A stretch of 64,000 nucleotides of DNA from Duganella aceris (GCF_011090165.1 NZ_JAADJT010000001.1:930001-994000); one strand, 5' to 3'; shown: positions 15,906-24,401, numbered from the stretch's first letter. Translations and numbers: made by a program. Notes: generated from the letters alone by a model not told the origin.

Positions 15906-17720
15906 ATGCCTACTCCAGTCCCCTCCCAAGTTGCCGAGCGCCTCGCGCTGTTGCGGGCCGCCATGCGCCAACAGCGGATCGACGCGCTGATGGTGCCGTC
16001 GGCCGATCCGCACCTGTCCGAATACTTGCCCGAACGCTGGCAGGGCCGCGAGTGGATCTCCGGCTTCACCGGTTCGGTCGGCACCTTCATCATCACGCCG
16101 GAATTCGCCGGCCTCTGGACCGACGCCCGCTACTGGACCCAGGCCGAACAGCAACTGGCCGAAACCGGCATCCAGCTGATGAAGCTGACCTCCGGCGCCA
16201 GCGTGCAATACGTTGACTGGCTGGCCGGCCAGCTGAAATCCGGCCAGACGCTGGCGGTCGACGGCGCCGTCTTGGGCCTGGCGATCGCGCGCCTGCTGCA
16301 GCAAGCGCTGGAAGCCAAGGACGTCACACTGCGCACCGACCTCGATCTGCTCGACCAGGTCTGGACCGACCGCCCCGCGCTGCCGGCCGCGCCGGTGTTC
16401 GAGCACCTGCCGCCGTACGCGTCGAAAAGCCGCATCGGCAAGCTGGCCGACCTGCGCATCGCGATGCAGCAGCTGGGCGCCAAGAGCCACCTGATCTCGA
16501 CGCTGGACGATATCGCCTATCTGTTCAACCTGCGCGGCGCCGACGTCCATTACAACCCGGTGTTCCTGGCGCACGCGCTGGTCGCGCCGACCCGCGCCAC
16601 GCTGTTCGTCGGCGAAGGCAAGATCACCGCCGAGCTGCGCGCCACGCTGGCGGAAGAGGGTGTCGATGTCGCGCCGTACACGTCCGCCGCCGCCGCCTTT
16701 GCCGCGCTGCCGCTCGACTGCACGCTGCTGATCGACCCGCGCCGCGTCACCTACGGCACGCGCCAGGCGGTGCCGGCCAAGATCAAGATCATCGAAGCGG
16801 TCAACCCGACCACCTTCGCCAAGTCGAAGAAGAGCGAGCCCGATGCGGCCCACGTGCGCGCCACGATGGAGCAGGACGGCGCCGCGCTGTGCGAGTTCTT
16901 CACCTGGCTCGATCAGACGCTGGCCGACATCGACCGCGCGCCGCTGACCGAGGTGGCGATCGACGAACACATCACCGCCGCCCGCGCGCGCCGCCCCGGC
17001 TTCATCAGCCCGAGCTTCGCCACCATCGCCGGCTTCGGCGCCAACGGCGCCATCATGCACTACCGCGCCACCGAAGCGCGCCACTCGGTCATTGAAGGCA
17101 ACGGCCTGCTGCTGATCGACTCCGGCGGCCAGTACGTCGGCGGCACCACCGACATCACCCGCGTGGTCGGCGTCGGCCGCATCACCCATGAACACCGGCG
17201 CGACTTCACGCTGGTGCTGAAGGCGATGATCGCCCTGTCGTCGGCGCGCTTCCCGCGCGGCACCAAATCGCCGATGCTCGACGCCATCGCCCGCGCGCCG
17301 CTGTGGGCCGAAGGCCTGGACTACGGCCACGGCACCGGCCACGGCGTCGGCTACTTCCTCAACGTGCACGAAGGCCCGCAGTCGATTTCGCAATCGGCTA
17401 TGCCGGAGCCGCACACCGCCATGGAACCAGGCATGATCACATCGATAGAACCGGGGCTGTACCGCACCGGAAAATGGGGCATCAGGATAGAAAACCTGGT
17501 GCTGAACCGCCCCGCCGGCACCACCGAATTCGGCGAGTTCCTCAACTTCGAGACGCTGACCCTGTGCCCGATCGACACCCGCTGCATCGAACCGGAACTG
17601 CTGCGCGACGACGAGAAGCGCTGGCTCAACGACTACCACGCCACGGTGCGCAAGCGCCTGCTGCCGCTGCTGTCCGGCGACGCGCTGGCCTGGCTGGAAA
17701 ACCGCACGGTGGCGCTATGA
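15906..17720 (+). CDS. Aminopeptidase P family metallopeptidase (M24B)
   Basis: The 604-residue cytoplasmic peptidase removes N-terminal residues next to proline. It has two creatinase-like N-terminal domains (about 1-310) and a C-terminal pitta-bread catalytic domain. Expected dinuclear metal ligands are visible: LLLIDSGGQYVGGTTDITR (two Asp), HGTGHGVGYFLNVHEGP (His) and the two late Glu in MITSIEPGLYRTGKWGIRIENL. The length and three-domain layout match the long, eukaryote-like XPNPEP1 type rather than the 440-residue E. coli PepP. I chose the ATG at 15906 (MPTPVPSQVAERLALLR); the 13 upstream codons look non-coding. It heads a five-gene plus-strand run and overlaps the next gene by four bases. 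Confidence 0.88.
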   Translation: MPTPVPSQVAERLALLRAAMRQQRIDALMVPSADPHLSEYLPERWQGREWISGFTGSVGTFIITPEFAGLWTDARYWTQAEQQLAETGIQLMKLTSGASVQYVDWLAGQLKSGQTLAVDGAVLGLAIARLLQQALEAKDVTLRTDLDLLDQVWTDRPALPAAPVFEHLPPYASKSRIGKLADLRIAMQQLGAKSHLISTLDDIAYLFNLRGADVHYNPVFLAHALVAPTRATLFVGEGKITAELRATLAEEGVDVAPYTSAAAAFAALPLDCTLLIDPRRVTYGTRQAVPAKIKIIEAVNPTTFAKSKKSEPDAAHVRATMEQDGAALCEFFTWLDQTLADIDRAPLTEVAIDEHITAARARRPGFISPSFATIAGFGANGAIMHYRATEARHSVIEGNGLLLIDSGGQYVGGTTDITRVVGVGRITHEHRRDFTLVLKAMIALSSARFPRGTKSPMLDAIARAPLWAEGLDYGHGTGHGVGYFLNVHEGPQSISQSAMPEPHTAMEPGMITSIEPGLYRTGKWGIRIENLVLNRPAGTTEFGEFLNFETLTLCPIDTRCIEPELLRDDEKRWLNDYHATVRKRLLPLLSGDALAWLENRTVAL

Positions 17721-17968
17721 GCGGCCGCGCCACCCGGGCCACGACGGCCGTAGACCGCCTCAAGCTCCGCAGCGGCAACGCCAAGTACGTGATGTCGCGC
17801 ACCGGCGCCGGCCACTTCTTCCTGAGCGACGGCGCCGGCAATCCGCCGCTGTGCGCGCCGATGGAGCTGGACGACTTCGTCGCCTTCGTCAACGGCATCT
17901 CGCCCGGCCCGCCGCGCCGCGTCAGCAAACTGGATATCGCCTTCGAAAAGCAGCTGGTCAAAAAATAA
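17717..17968 (+). CDS. Small conserved-looking protein of unknown function
   Basis: The ATG at 17717 overlaps the peptidase stop (ATGA), giving an 83-residue product with segments LKLRSGNAKYVMSRTGAGHFFLSDGAGNPPLCAPMELDDFVAFVNG and a basic C-terminus ending KQLVKK. No signal peptide or membrane helix is present. I do not recognise the family. Translational coupling, codon bias like that of its neighbours and a 12-base gap to the MgtC gene argue that it is real. The frame is open much further upstream, but that part is a shadow of the peptidase gene. Confidence 0.65.
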   Translation: MSGRATRATTAVDRLKLRSGNAKYVMSRTGAGHFFLSDGAGNPPLCAPMELDDFVAFVNGISPGPPRRVSKLDIAFEKQLVKK

Positions 17969-17980
17969 GAAAGCCCGCGC

Positions 17981-18727
17981 ATGCCCGCCATCGATTTCCT
18001 GCTTGCCTACTGGTCCCATGCCGAACTCGCCACCAACGCGGTGATTTTGCTGAATTTGCTGGGCGCCTTGCTGCTTGGCCTGATGGTCGGCTACGAGCGC
18101 TCCTATCACGGCCGCGCCGCCGGCATGCGCACCTATGGCCTGGTGTGCATGGCCTCCTGCGCGCTGACGGTGATCGGCGGCTACCCGGAACACTGGTTCG
18201 GCGGCCACGTCTCGCAATACCTGATCAACTCCGACCCGACCCGCATCGTGCAGGGCATCGTTACCGGCATCGGCTTCCTCGGCGCCGGCGTCATCATGCG
18301 CGAAGGCTTCAATATCAGCGGCCTGACCACGGCGGCGTCGATCTGGGCCTCGTCGGTGATCGGCGTGATGGTCGGCATCGGCTTTTACCTCGGCGCCATC
18401 GGCCTGGCGATCCTGTGCGCCGGCGCGATGATCCTGCTGACCCGCGTCGAAGCCTGGCTGCCGTCGCGCCACGCGATCGCGATCACCATGCGCTTCAAGG
18501 CAGGCTACAAGCCGCAGGAGCCGGCCTTGCGCCAGATGGCGCTGCAACGTGGCTATGAAATCGCCGGCGGCTCGCTGATGATCGGCAGCGACGGCGGCCA
18601 GCAGGAATGGCGCTTTGTTGCGATCGCCTTGAGCAAACGCAGCGGCGCGCCGATGGCGGTGCTGTCGGCGGAGCTGGCGGAGTTCGAAGGCATCCACAGC
18701 TTCCAATTGACCCACGCACGGAACTGA
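17981..18727 (+). CDS. MgtC/SapB family inner-membrane protein
   Basis: The 248-residue protein has the MgtC/SapB core of about five helices: NAVILLNLLGALLLGLMVGYERSYHGRAAGMRTYGLVCMASCALTVIGG, RIVQGIVTGIGFLGAGVIMREG, ISGLTTAASIWASSVIGVMVGIGFYL and IGLAILCAGAMILLTRVEAWL. The conserved GERxxxGxxAGxRT-like motif (GYERSYHGRAAGMRT) and the TGIGFLGAGVI motif are intact. A soluble C-terminal domain of about 75 residues follows. Family members are linked to growth at low magnesium and, in pathogens, survival in macrophages through control of the ATP synthase; the role here is unknown. It sits between a small protein gene and a DUF924 gene. Confidence 0.85.
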   Translation: MPAIDFLLAYWSHAELATNAVILLNLLGALLLGLMVGYERSYHGRAAGMRTYGLVCMASCALTVIGGYPEHWFGGHVSQYLINSDPTRIVQGIVTGIGFLGAGVIMREGFNISGLTTAASIWASSVIGVMVGIGFYLGAIGLAILCAGAMILLTRVEAWLPSRHAIAITMRFKAGYKPQEPALRQMALQRGYEIAGGSLMIGSDGGQQEWRFVAIALSKRSGAPMAVLSAELAEFEGIHSFQLTHARN

Positions 18728-18731
18728 CATC

Positions 18732-19343
18732 ATGAACCCACAAGCCCAGGCGGTATTCGATTTCTGGTTCCAGCCGTCGCCGGGACAAGCCGCCGACGCG
18801 CCGCGTATCGAATGGTTCAAGAAGGACGCGGCTTTCGACCGTCTGATCGCCGAGCGTTTCGGCGCCGAGATCGAGCTGGCGCTGGAGGGCGGCCTGGATC
18901 GGTGGGACGCCGAAGGGCCGCAGGCGGCGCTGGCGCGCATCCTGCTGCTGGACCAGTTCACCCGCAACGTATATCGCGGCACGCCGCTGTCGTTCGCCGG
19001 CGACCGTCTGGCCTTGCAGTCGGCGCTCGACATGCTCGACGTCGAAGACGACCTGACGCTGCCGCCGTTGCAGCGCGCCTTTGTCTATATGCCGTTCGAG
19101 CATGCCGAGGATATCGGCATGCAGGAGCAGGCGGTGGCGCTGTTCACGCGCATGGCCGACGCGGAAAGCGCCACGGCGTCGGCGGCCACCGCCAAGAGCA
19201 TCGCCAGCTCGCTCGATTATTCCAAGCGCCATCGCGAGGTGATCCAGCGCTTCGGCCGCTTCCCGCACCGTAACGCCATCCTCGGCCGCACGTCGACGCC
19301 GGAAGAAATCGAATTCCTGAAACAGCCCGGATCGGGTTTCTGA
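18732..19343 (+). CDS. DUF924 family protein
   Basis: The 203-residue soluble helical protein has the DUF924 hallmarks: AVFDFWFQPSPGQAADAPRIEWFKKDAAFDRLIAERFG at the N-terminus, LARILLLDQFTRNVYRGTPLSFAGDRLAL in the middle (the QFTRN..RG..AF-type motif) and FVYMPFEHAEDIGMQEQAV near residue 117. The closing FPHRNAILGRTSTPEEIEFLKQPGSGF is also typical. The fold is TPR-like; biochemical function is not established. It begins five bases after the MgtC stop, and its TGA overlaps the next ATG by one base. Confidence 0.85.
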   Translation: MNPQAQAVFDFWFQPSPGQAADAPRIEWFKKDAAFDRLIAERFGAEIELALEGGLDRWDAEGPQAALARILLLDQFTRNVYRGTPLSFAGDRLALQSALDMLDVEDDLTLPPLQRAFVYMPFEHAEDIGMQEQAVALFTRMADAESATASAATAKSIASSLDYSKRHREVIQRFGRFPHRNAILGRTSTPEEIEFLKQPGSGF

Positions 19344-20170
19344 TGGCGCCCGCGCTGAACCTGATCGGCGCCGGCCACGTCGGGCGAGTGCTGGGGCGCT
19401 TGTTCGCGCGGCATGGCTGTTTCGATATCCAGCAGGTGTTGACGCGCTCCGCGCCATCGGCGCAGGAAGCGGTGGCGTTCGTCGGCGCCGGCGACGCGGT
19501 CGACGGCTACGCTCAGCTGCTGCCGGCCGCCGTGCACCTGCTGGCCGTCGGCGACGACCAGATCGCGCCGGCGTGCGAGGCGCTGGCGCAAGCGGTGCCG
19601 CTGCGGGGCAGCATTGTGTTTCATTGCAGCGGCGCGCTGGCGTCCGACCGCTTGCAGGCGGCGCGCGACGCCGGCGCGCTGGTGGCCAGCGTCCATCCGA
19701 TCCGCAGCTTCGCCGATCCGGCGGCGGTGGCTGCCCAATTTACAGGCACGTTCTGTGGTGTCGAAGGCGACGCCGCCGCGCTGGCCGTGCTGACGCCGGC
19801 GTTGCAGGCGATCGGCGCGCAGCCGGTGCCGATCGACGCCTCGGCCAAGACCGTGTATCACGCGGCGGCCGTGTTCGCCAGCAATTACCTGGTCACCGTG
19901 CTGGACGCGGCGCTGCGCGCCTACCAGGCGGCCGGCATTCCGGAAGAGGTGGCGCGGCGCATGGCGCAGCCGCTGGCGGCCGAATCGATGGCCAATGTGT
20001 TCCGCCTCGGCGCCGCCGCCGCCCTGAGCGGCCCGGTCGCGCGCGGCGATTTCGCTACAGTGGCGCGGCAGCAGCAGGCGGTCGGCGAGTGGGACGCGGC
20101 GACCGGCGCGCTGTATCAGGCGCTGGTGCCGCCGACCGCCGAGCTGGCGCGCCGAAAAGCCGGGAAATAG
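19343..20170 (+). CDS. Rossmann-like and DUF2520 domain oxidoreductase
   Basis: The 275-residue protein begins with a dinucleotide-binding fold (LNLIGAGHVGRVLGRLFARHG, a GxGxxG motif) resembling F420/NADP oxidoreductases and ketopantoate-type reductases. A DUF2520 helical C-terminal domain follows, with KTVYHAAAVFASNYLVTVLDAALRAYQAAGIPEEVARRMAQPLAAES and GPVARGDFATVARQ. SIVFHCSGALASDRL and VASVHPIRSFADP in between are conserved in this family. It is cytoplasmic; the substrate is unknown. The one-base TGATG overlap with DUF924 indicates coupling. It is the last gene of the run. Confidence 0.82.
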   Translation: MAPALNLIGAGHVGRVLGRLFARHGCFDIQQVLTRSAPSAQEAVAFVGAGDAVDGYAQLLPAAVHLLAVGDDQIAPACEALAQAVPLRGSIVFHCSGALASDRLQAARDAGALVASVHPIRSFADPAAVAAQFTGTFCGVEGDAAALAVLTPALQAIGAQPVPIDASAKTVYHAAAVFASNYLVTVLDAALRAYQAAGIPEEVARRMAQPLAAESMANVFRLGAAAALSGPVARGDFATVARQQQAVGEWDAATGALYQALVPPTAELARRKAGK

Positions 20171-20347
20171 CGCTTACTTTTGTGTTGGACAAGGTTGCGC
20201 AACAACCATGCAGTTTTATTGGTACGAATTCACAAATAACTCGCGGGAATTGTCGACAAACCACGGGATTAGCAATAAGCTTGTTTCTTAGAATGTTTTC
20301 TACAAGAATCAAGCTAGTTTCGCCGGCGCCAATTGAATAGTAGGGGT

Positions 20348-20716
20348 ATGAACATGTTATTTCTGAAAAGTACGACCGTCACTAAAGCGCCTGGAATTTA
20401 CGACGTCGACATCGCCGCAAAACCGCCAGGCAAGACCTTTGGCGTGTTCATCGCCACCGATCCGGATCATCCACCGACTGAAGTGCTGGCCTCGCTGGCC
20501 TCGCTCGGCTTCAAGAATACCTACAGCGGCGGCTATACCCACAAGGATCGCGGCAAGGTGCTGGACCTGCATTTCCAGAAGGATGGCACCGACCTGTTCC
20601 AGGGCTGGAAGGCGGATGAAATGGAAGCCAACATGGCCGCCATCACCGCGCTGTTCAGCGGCATCGGCATCACCATCGCGCCGCGCGTCATGACGCTGGC
20701 CGAAGCCTACGCCTGA
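20348..20716 (+). CDS. Small protein of unknown function
   Basis: The 122-residue product (start MNMLFLKSTTVTK at 20348, preceded by TAGGGG) has no signal peptide or membrane segment. Recognisable stretches are KTFGVFIATDPDHPPTEVLASLASLGFKNTYSGGYTHKDRGKVLDLHF and ALFSGIGITIAPRVMTLAEAY. I do not recognise a family. A 177-base, comparatively A/T-rich gap (20171-20347) separates it from the upstream run and probably holds its promoter; I see no convincing -35/-10 pair there. Its stop lies one base from that of the convergent oxidoreductase gene. Confidence 0.65.
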   Translation: MNMLFLKSTTVTKAPGIYDVDIAAKPPGKTFGVFIATDPDHPPTEVLASLASLGFKNTYSGGYTHKDRGKVLDLHFQKDGTDLFQGWKADEMEANMAAITALFSGIGITIAPRVMTLAEAYA

Positions 20717-20717
20717 A

Positions 20718-21293
20718 TCACGCTACTTCAATGTGATACAGCGCCCACGGGCAGGCGCCGAACCGCTCAGGCAGCGGTTTGCCTGCCATCCCGGGCACCT
20801 TGTCCGCATCGTAAATCGCCCATAGCGGACCCAGTCCGCCCAGCGGCATCGTCGCGCCATCCAGATGGGTGGCGACGATGTAGCGCTGCGCGCGCGCCTG
20901 CGCCACCGTCACGCTCGCCACATAGCCGTCCACCGCGCGCAGCAGCAGCTTGCTGTCGTCGTCGAACCTGGCGCCGGCGGCCTTCACCACATCCAGCAGC
21001 AGCGGGCCGCTCAGCGTATGCGGTTTGGCGTCGTATTCCAGCGTCGGCTTGATGATGATCGCGGGCAGGGCGGCGAGGGCGGCGAAATCGAAGGCCCAGG
21101 CCTGGTCGAAGCTGACCTTCTGCTTGTGCATCATCTGATCCTTGACCGGATCGAGCTTGCCGCGATTCGGCCTGGCGATCGCGCCGGTGACCGTCAGCAG
21201 CGCCGGGCCGGACGCGGGCTTGGCGGCGCGCGCCGGCGCGCTGGCGGCAACGGCGGCAAGCGCGGCGGCGCCGAGGAACTGGCGTTTTTTCAT
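20718..21293 (-). CDS. Exported molybdopterin-dependent oxidoreductase-like protein
   Basis: The 191-residue protein (start at 21293, MKKRQFLGAAALAAVAASAPARA) has a Sec-type signal and a body like the small sulfite-oxidase-fold proteins annotated as molybdopterin-dependent oxidoreductases: LLTVTGAIARPN, QAWAFDFAALAALPAIIIKP, HTLSGPLLLDVVKAAGA, LLRAVDGYVASVTVAQ and LGPLWAIYDAD. The usual cofactor-ligating cysteine of full-length sulfite oxidases is not evident in the expected place; the single mature Cys is near the C-terminus (FGACPWALYHIEV). Cofactor binding is therefore uncertain. The next gene, alkB, is divergent 43 bases away. Confidence 0.65.
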   Translation of the reverse strand: MKKRQFLGAAALAAVAASAPARAAKPASGPALLTVTGAIARPNRGKLDPVKDQMMHKQKVSFDQAWAFDFAALAALPAIIIKPTLEYDAKPHTLSGPLLLDVVKAAGARFDDDSKLLLRAVDGYVASVTVAQARAQRYIVATHLDGATMPLGGLGPLWAIYDADKVPGMAGKPLPERFGACPWALYHIEVA

Positions 21294-21336
21294 GCGGGAT
21301 ACTCCTGTGTGACGTGGTGCCGGTATCATACCGCGC

Positions 21337-21942
21337 ATGGACTTGTTTGCCGACGACACCAGCCTGACCCCCATCCCGATCGAGGATGGCGAACTGTGGT
21401 TCCAGCAGCGGCTGGCGCTGGACGCCGCGCCGGGCGAGATCATGCAGCGCCTGCTGGACGACACCGACTGGTGCCACGAGCAGGTGCAAGTCTGGGGCAA
21501 GCTGCACATGCAGCCGCGCCTGACGGCCTGGCACGGCGAGGCCAGCTATCGCTATTCCGGCAAGACCTTCCATCCGCAGCCGTTCACGCCGCTGCAATTG
21601 CAGATCAAGCAGGCGGTCGAGCAGGCCACCGGGCGCCGCTTCAACAGCGTGTTGCTCAATTACTACCGGGACCAGCGCGACAGCATGGGCTTCCACGCCG
21701 ACGACGAGCGCGAACTGGGGCCGGATCCGGCCATCGCCTCGGTCAGCTTCGGCGCGCCGCGCACCTTCATCCTCAAGCACCGGCGGCTGCCGAAAACCCT
21801 CAAGCTGGCGCTGGGCGACGGCTGCCTGCTGCTGATGGCGGGCGCGCTGCAAACGCATTGGGTGCATGGCATCAACAAGGAAACCGCCGCGCGCGGACCC
21901 CGCATCAACCTCACTTTCCGGCAAATCCTGAGCGGATTTTAA
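21337..21942 (+). CDS. AlkB-like 2-oxoglutarate/Fe(II)-dependent dioxygenase
   Basis: The 201-residue protein has the AlkB fold that oxidatively removes alkyl groups from bases in DNA or RNA. The iron facial triad is visible: HAD in GFHADDERELG near residue 120 and the distal His in THWVHGI near 178. The 2-oxoglutarate-binding arginine lies in GPRINLTFRQI at the end, with the conserved pattern RxNxTxR. The nucleotide-recognition lid GEASYRYSGKTFHPQPF resembles ALKBH2/3-type members more than E. coli AlkB. Cytoplasmic. It lies alone between a divergent oxidoreductase and an outer membrane protein gene. Confidence 0.87.
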   Translation: MDLFADDTSLTPIPIEDGELWFQQRLALDAAPGEIMQRLLDDTDWCHEQVQVWGKLHMQPRLTAWHGEASYRYSGKTFHPQPFTPLQLQIKQAVEQATGRRFNSVLLNYYRDQRDSMGFHADDERELGPDPAIASVSFGAPRTFILKHRRLPKTLKLALGDGCLLLMAGALQTHWVHGINKETAARGPRINLTFRQILSGF

Positions 21943-22128
21943 GCTTCGCTTAAGTTTGGCGGAAACTGAGTATAGCCACTAAATATTCGGCTTACATCCT
22001 GTAACACTTCTTACTAAATCGGCGCGGACGGGGTTAAACCGGAGTGCTATTGTGGACACATCGCACTTCAGAGAACTGCGATCCCAAGCAACTCCCGCTT
22101 TAACTTTTTGCTGAAAGATCCAAATATC

Positions 22129-22719
22129 ATGAATAAAATTCTGTTCGCATTAGTCGCTTCCGCTGCCGCACTGGCAGGTTCCTCCGCTTACGCCGCCGAT
22201 GATGCCGGCACCGCCTACATTGGCGCCGGTGTGGTGGGCAGCAAGTATGAGTTCAACGCGCCGGGCGCGGCGGTCAGCGCCGACAACCACAGCGGCTACA
22301 AGGCCGGCGGCAAGGTCTACGGCGGCTACAACATCGACAGCACCTGGGCGGTGGAAGCCGGCTACGCCGACTTCGGCAAGCGCAGCTACAACTACTCGGT
22401 GGCCGGCACTCCGGGCGGCATCAATACCGATGCGCATTCCTACTATGTCGCTGGCAAGGGCACCTGGCCGGTGAACCAGCAGATCGCGCTGGTCGGCAAG
22501 CTGGGCGTGGCGCGCAACCACAACGAAGTGTTCACCACCGGCGCGGCCGCCGTCAGCGGTGACGAGAACAAGACCGCCCTGTACGCCTCGGTTGGCGCGG
22601 AATACGCGATCAACAAGAACGTCAAGGTCTCGCTGGAGTATGAAAACTACGGCCATAGCGATATCGACCAGGGCCGTAAATCCGGCGCCGTCACCGCCGG
22701 TCTGCGCTACAACTTCTAA
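22129..22719 (+). CDS. Outer membrane beta-barrel protein
   Basis: The 196-residue protein has a signal peptide (MNKILFALVASAAALAGSSAYA, cleavage before ADD) and a body of alternating amphipathic strands ending in aromatic Phe (AGLRYNF), the C-terminal signature recognised by the BAM machinery. Segments such as AYIGAGVVGSKYEF, KVYGGYNIDSTWAVEAGYADFGKRSYNYSV and VSLEYENYGHSD point to an eight-stranded OmpA/OmpX-like barrel without the peptidoglycan-binding domain. The 186-base upstream gap holds its promoter region, with TTACAT-N17-TAAATC near 21995 a weak candidate. A strong terminator follows. Confidence 0.82.
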   Translation: MNKILFALVASAAALAGSSAYAADDAGTAYIGAGVVGSKYEFNAPGAAVSADNHSGYKAGGKVYGGYNIDSTWAVEAGYADFGKRSYNYSVAGTPGGINTDAHSYYVAGKGTWPVNQQIALVGKLGVARNHNEVFTTGAAAVSGDENKTALYASVGAEYAINKNVKVSLEYENYGHSDIDQGRKSGAVTAGLRYNF

Positions 22720-22747
22720 GCGCTGGCTTTAATTCACGCAGCACCAG

Positions 22748-22790
22748 AGGGCCGGGTTCCGCATCAAGCGGGACCCGGCCCTTGGCTTTT
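22748..22790 (+). terminator. Rho-independent terminator of the outer membrane barrel gene
   Basis: A 14-bp GC stem (GGGCCGGGTTCCGC pairing with GCGGGACCCGGCCC, one G-U) with a five-base loop is followed by TTGGCTTTT. The stem and loop contain the stop codon and last codons of the convergent regulator gene, so part of the terminator is coding on the other strand. Confidence 0.75.
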
Positions 22791-23399
22791 GGCCTGGCGC
22801 GCGCGGTGGATGCCGAACGCAGCGTGGATCGCGCAGGCCAGCAGCATCAATTGCAACGCCGACAGCGCGGCGGTTTTCGGCGCCGGACTCAGGCTGGCGA
22901 ACGCCAGCGCGACGGCGCCGAAGACAAAGCCGAATTGCACCGTGCGCCGCGCCGGCGTGGTGGGGGCGGTGCGGCCGGAGAAGTACCAGCCGAACCCGGC
23001 GTATAGCGCGCCGGTGATGGCGCCCATCAGCAGCAGGTTGACGATCGCCAGCGGGATGACGTCGAGCTGAAAATACTGCGTGATCCCGACCATGACCGCC
23101 ATCGCCAGCGACGCCTGGCCGGCGTGGCGGTGCCGCGCCAGCGTGGCCGGCCCAAGCGCCGGTGTTTGCGGCGGCGCTTGCAGCGGCGGCGCATCGGGCA
23201 GGTTCAACTCGCCCACGTTGATGCCGAACGCGGCGGCGATGGCCATCCGGGTCTCCCGCGACGCGCCGCCCTCGGCCTCGACCCGTTGTATCGTCCGCAA
23301 GCTGACGTCGGCGATTTCCGCCAGTTGCTCCTGCGACCAGGCGCGTTCCGCACGCAGGCGTTTCACGGTGCTGCTGTTGATTTTCATGTCGTCGTCCAT
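22764..23399 (-). CDS. XRE-family regulator with four membrane helices
   Basis: The 211-residue protein has an N-terminal helix-turn-helix (about 5-60: VKRLRAERAWSQEQLAEIADVSLRTIQRVEAEG), a linker rich in Pro/Ala, and about four hydrophobic segments at the C-terminus (SLAMAVMVGITQYF, VNLLLMGAITGALYAGFGWYF, FGFVFGAVALAFASL, LQLMLLACAIHAAFGI). Membrane-tethered XRE regulators like this are seen in many Proteobacteria; signal and targets are unknown. I chose the ATG at 23399 because GGAG precedes it by seven bases; an ATG 13 codons upstream lacks one. Its last codons form one arm of the terminator of the convergent barrel gene. Confidence 0.78.
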   Translation of the reverse strand: MDDDMKINSSTVKRLRAERAWSQEQLAEIADVSLRTIQRVEAEGGASRETRMAIAAAFGINVGELNLPDAPPLQAPPQTPALGPATLARHRHAGQASLAMAVMVGITQYFQLDVIPLAIVNLLLMGAITGALYAGFGWYFSGRTAPTTPARRTVQFGFVFGAVALAFASLSPAPKTAALSALQLMLLACAIHAAFGIHRARQAKSQGPGPA

Positions 23400-23643
23400 G
23401 GAGTCGCTCCAGTCTGTTTTGGTGACTGGAGAATGCACAGCTTACCTTGAAAGCACTACGACAGTTTGCCGCCAGTGGTCCGCCAAGGGCATATTCTGCT
23501 ATCGAAAATTTCGAATATAACTCTGCAATTTTTCCGTTTTTCTTTTTGCGTGTTGGCGCGCATACTTCATTTCAGCAGAGAAGACATCGCGAAACAAGCG
23601 ATTCAGCCCATCGAAATTATTGAAGATCATTTAGGAGAATATT

Positions 23644-24297
23644 ATGCCGACCGCCATCGCCAAACCAGGTAGCACCCTGCTGGATCCAAGCAACCACACC
23701 CTGATCATGATCGATCACCAGTCGCAGATGTCGTTCGCCACCAAGTCGATCGACCCGGTACAGTTGCGCAACAATGTGGCGCTGGTCGCCAAGGCGGCCA
23801 AAGGCTTCAAGGTGCCGACCATCCTGACCACGGTCGCGGAAAAATCGTTCTCCGGCCCGATCTTCGACGAAATCAAATCGGTGTTCCCGGACGAAGTCGC
23901 CATCGACCGCACCAGCATGAACACCTGGGAAGACCCGCGTATCGCCGAGCGTGTCAACGCCATCGGCAAAGGCAAGATCGTGCTGGCCGGGTTGTGGACG
24001 TCGGTCTGCATCGTCGGTCCCGCGCTGTCGGCGCTGGACCAGGGTTTTGAAGTGTATGTGATCACCGACGCCAGCGGCGACGTCTCCGACGAAGCGCACG
24101 AGCGCGCCGTTGAACGCATGGTGCAACTGGGCGCCCGTCCGATGACCTCGCTGCAATACCTGCTGGAACTGCAACGCGACTGGGCGCGCGGCGAGACCTA
24201 CAACGAAACCGTCGCCACCTCGATCGCCCACGGCGGCGGCTACGGCCTCGGCCTGATCTACGCCAAGACCATGTTCAACGCCGGCGAAGGCCACTAA
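23644..24297 (+). CDS. Isochorismatase-family cysteine hydrolase (YcaC-like)
   Basis: The 217-residue cytoplasmic protein belongs to the isochorismatase-like hydrolases of the YcaC type. The catalytic triad is visible: Asp in LIMIDHQSQMSF near residue 25, Lys in TVAEKSFSGPIF near 79, and Cys in LWTSVCIVGPALSALDQGF near 121, with VITDASGDVS following. YcaC relatives assemble as octamers of unknown substrate. AGGAGAATATT places a good ribosome site before the ATG. A 205-base gap upstream, comparatively A/T-rich, presumably holds the promoter; I see no convincing -35/-10 pair. A large hairpin starts 14 bases after the stop. Confidence 0.85.
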   Translation: MPTAIAKPGSTLLDPSNHTLIMIDHQSQMSFATKSIDPVQLRNNVALVAKAAKGFKVPTILTTVAEKSFSGPIFDEIKSVFPDEVAIDRTSMNTWEDPRIAERVNAIGKGKIVLAGLWTSVCIVGPALSALDQGFEVYVITDASGDVSDEAHERAVERMVQLGARPMTSLQYLLELQRDWARGETYNETVATSIAHGGGYGLGLIYAKTMFNAGEGH

Positions 24298-24310
24298 AAA
24301 AACAACTTCG

Positions 24311-24385
24311 GTGTCAGTGCCGACATTCGGACACGAGCCCAGCCAGGTTAAGGCTGAGTTCGTGTCCGAATGTCGGCACTGACAC
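24311..24385. repeat. 75-nt near-perfect hairpin (26-bp perfect arms)
   Basis: Arms at 24311-24336 and 24360-24385 are exact reverse complements. Inside them CAGCC (24340-24344) pairs with GGCTG (24352-24356) around a seven-base loop, so almost the whole element folds into one stem. On the minus strand it is followed by GAAGTTG and seven T, which suits a terminator for the alpha/beta hydrolase gene ending at 24402. On the plus strand no T-run follows. Arm length far exceeds that of an ordinary terminator, so a palindromic repeat element is an alternative. Confidence 0.8.
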
Positions 24386-24401
24386 GGAAGGAGAGGGGGA
24401 A

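Noticed and set aside
21939-21953. Small hairpin TTAAGC-TTC-GCTTAA at the end of the alkB-like gene as terminator
   Set aside because: Only six A/T-rich pairs and no T-run follow; too weak to claim.
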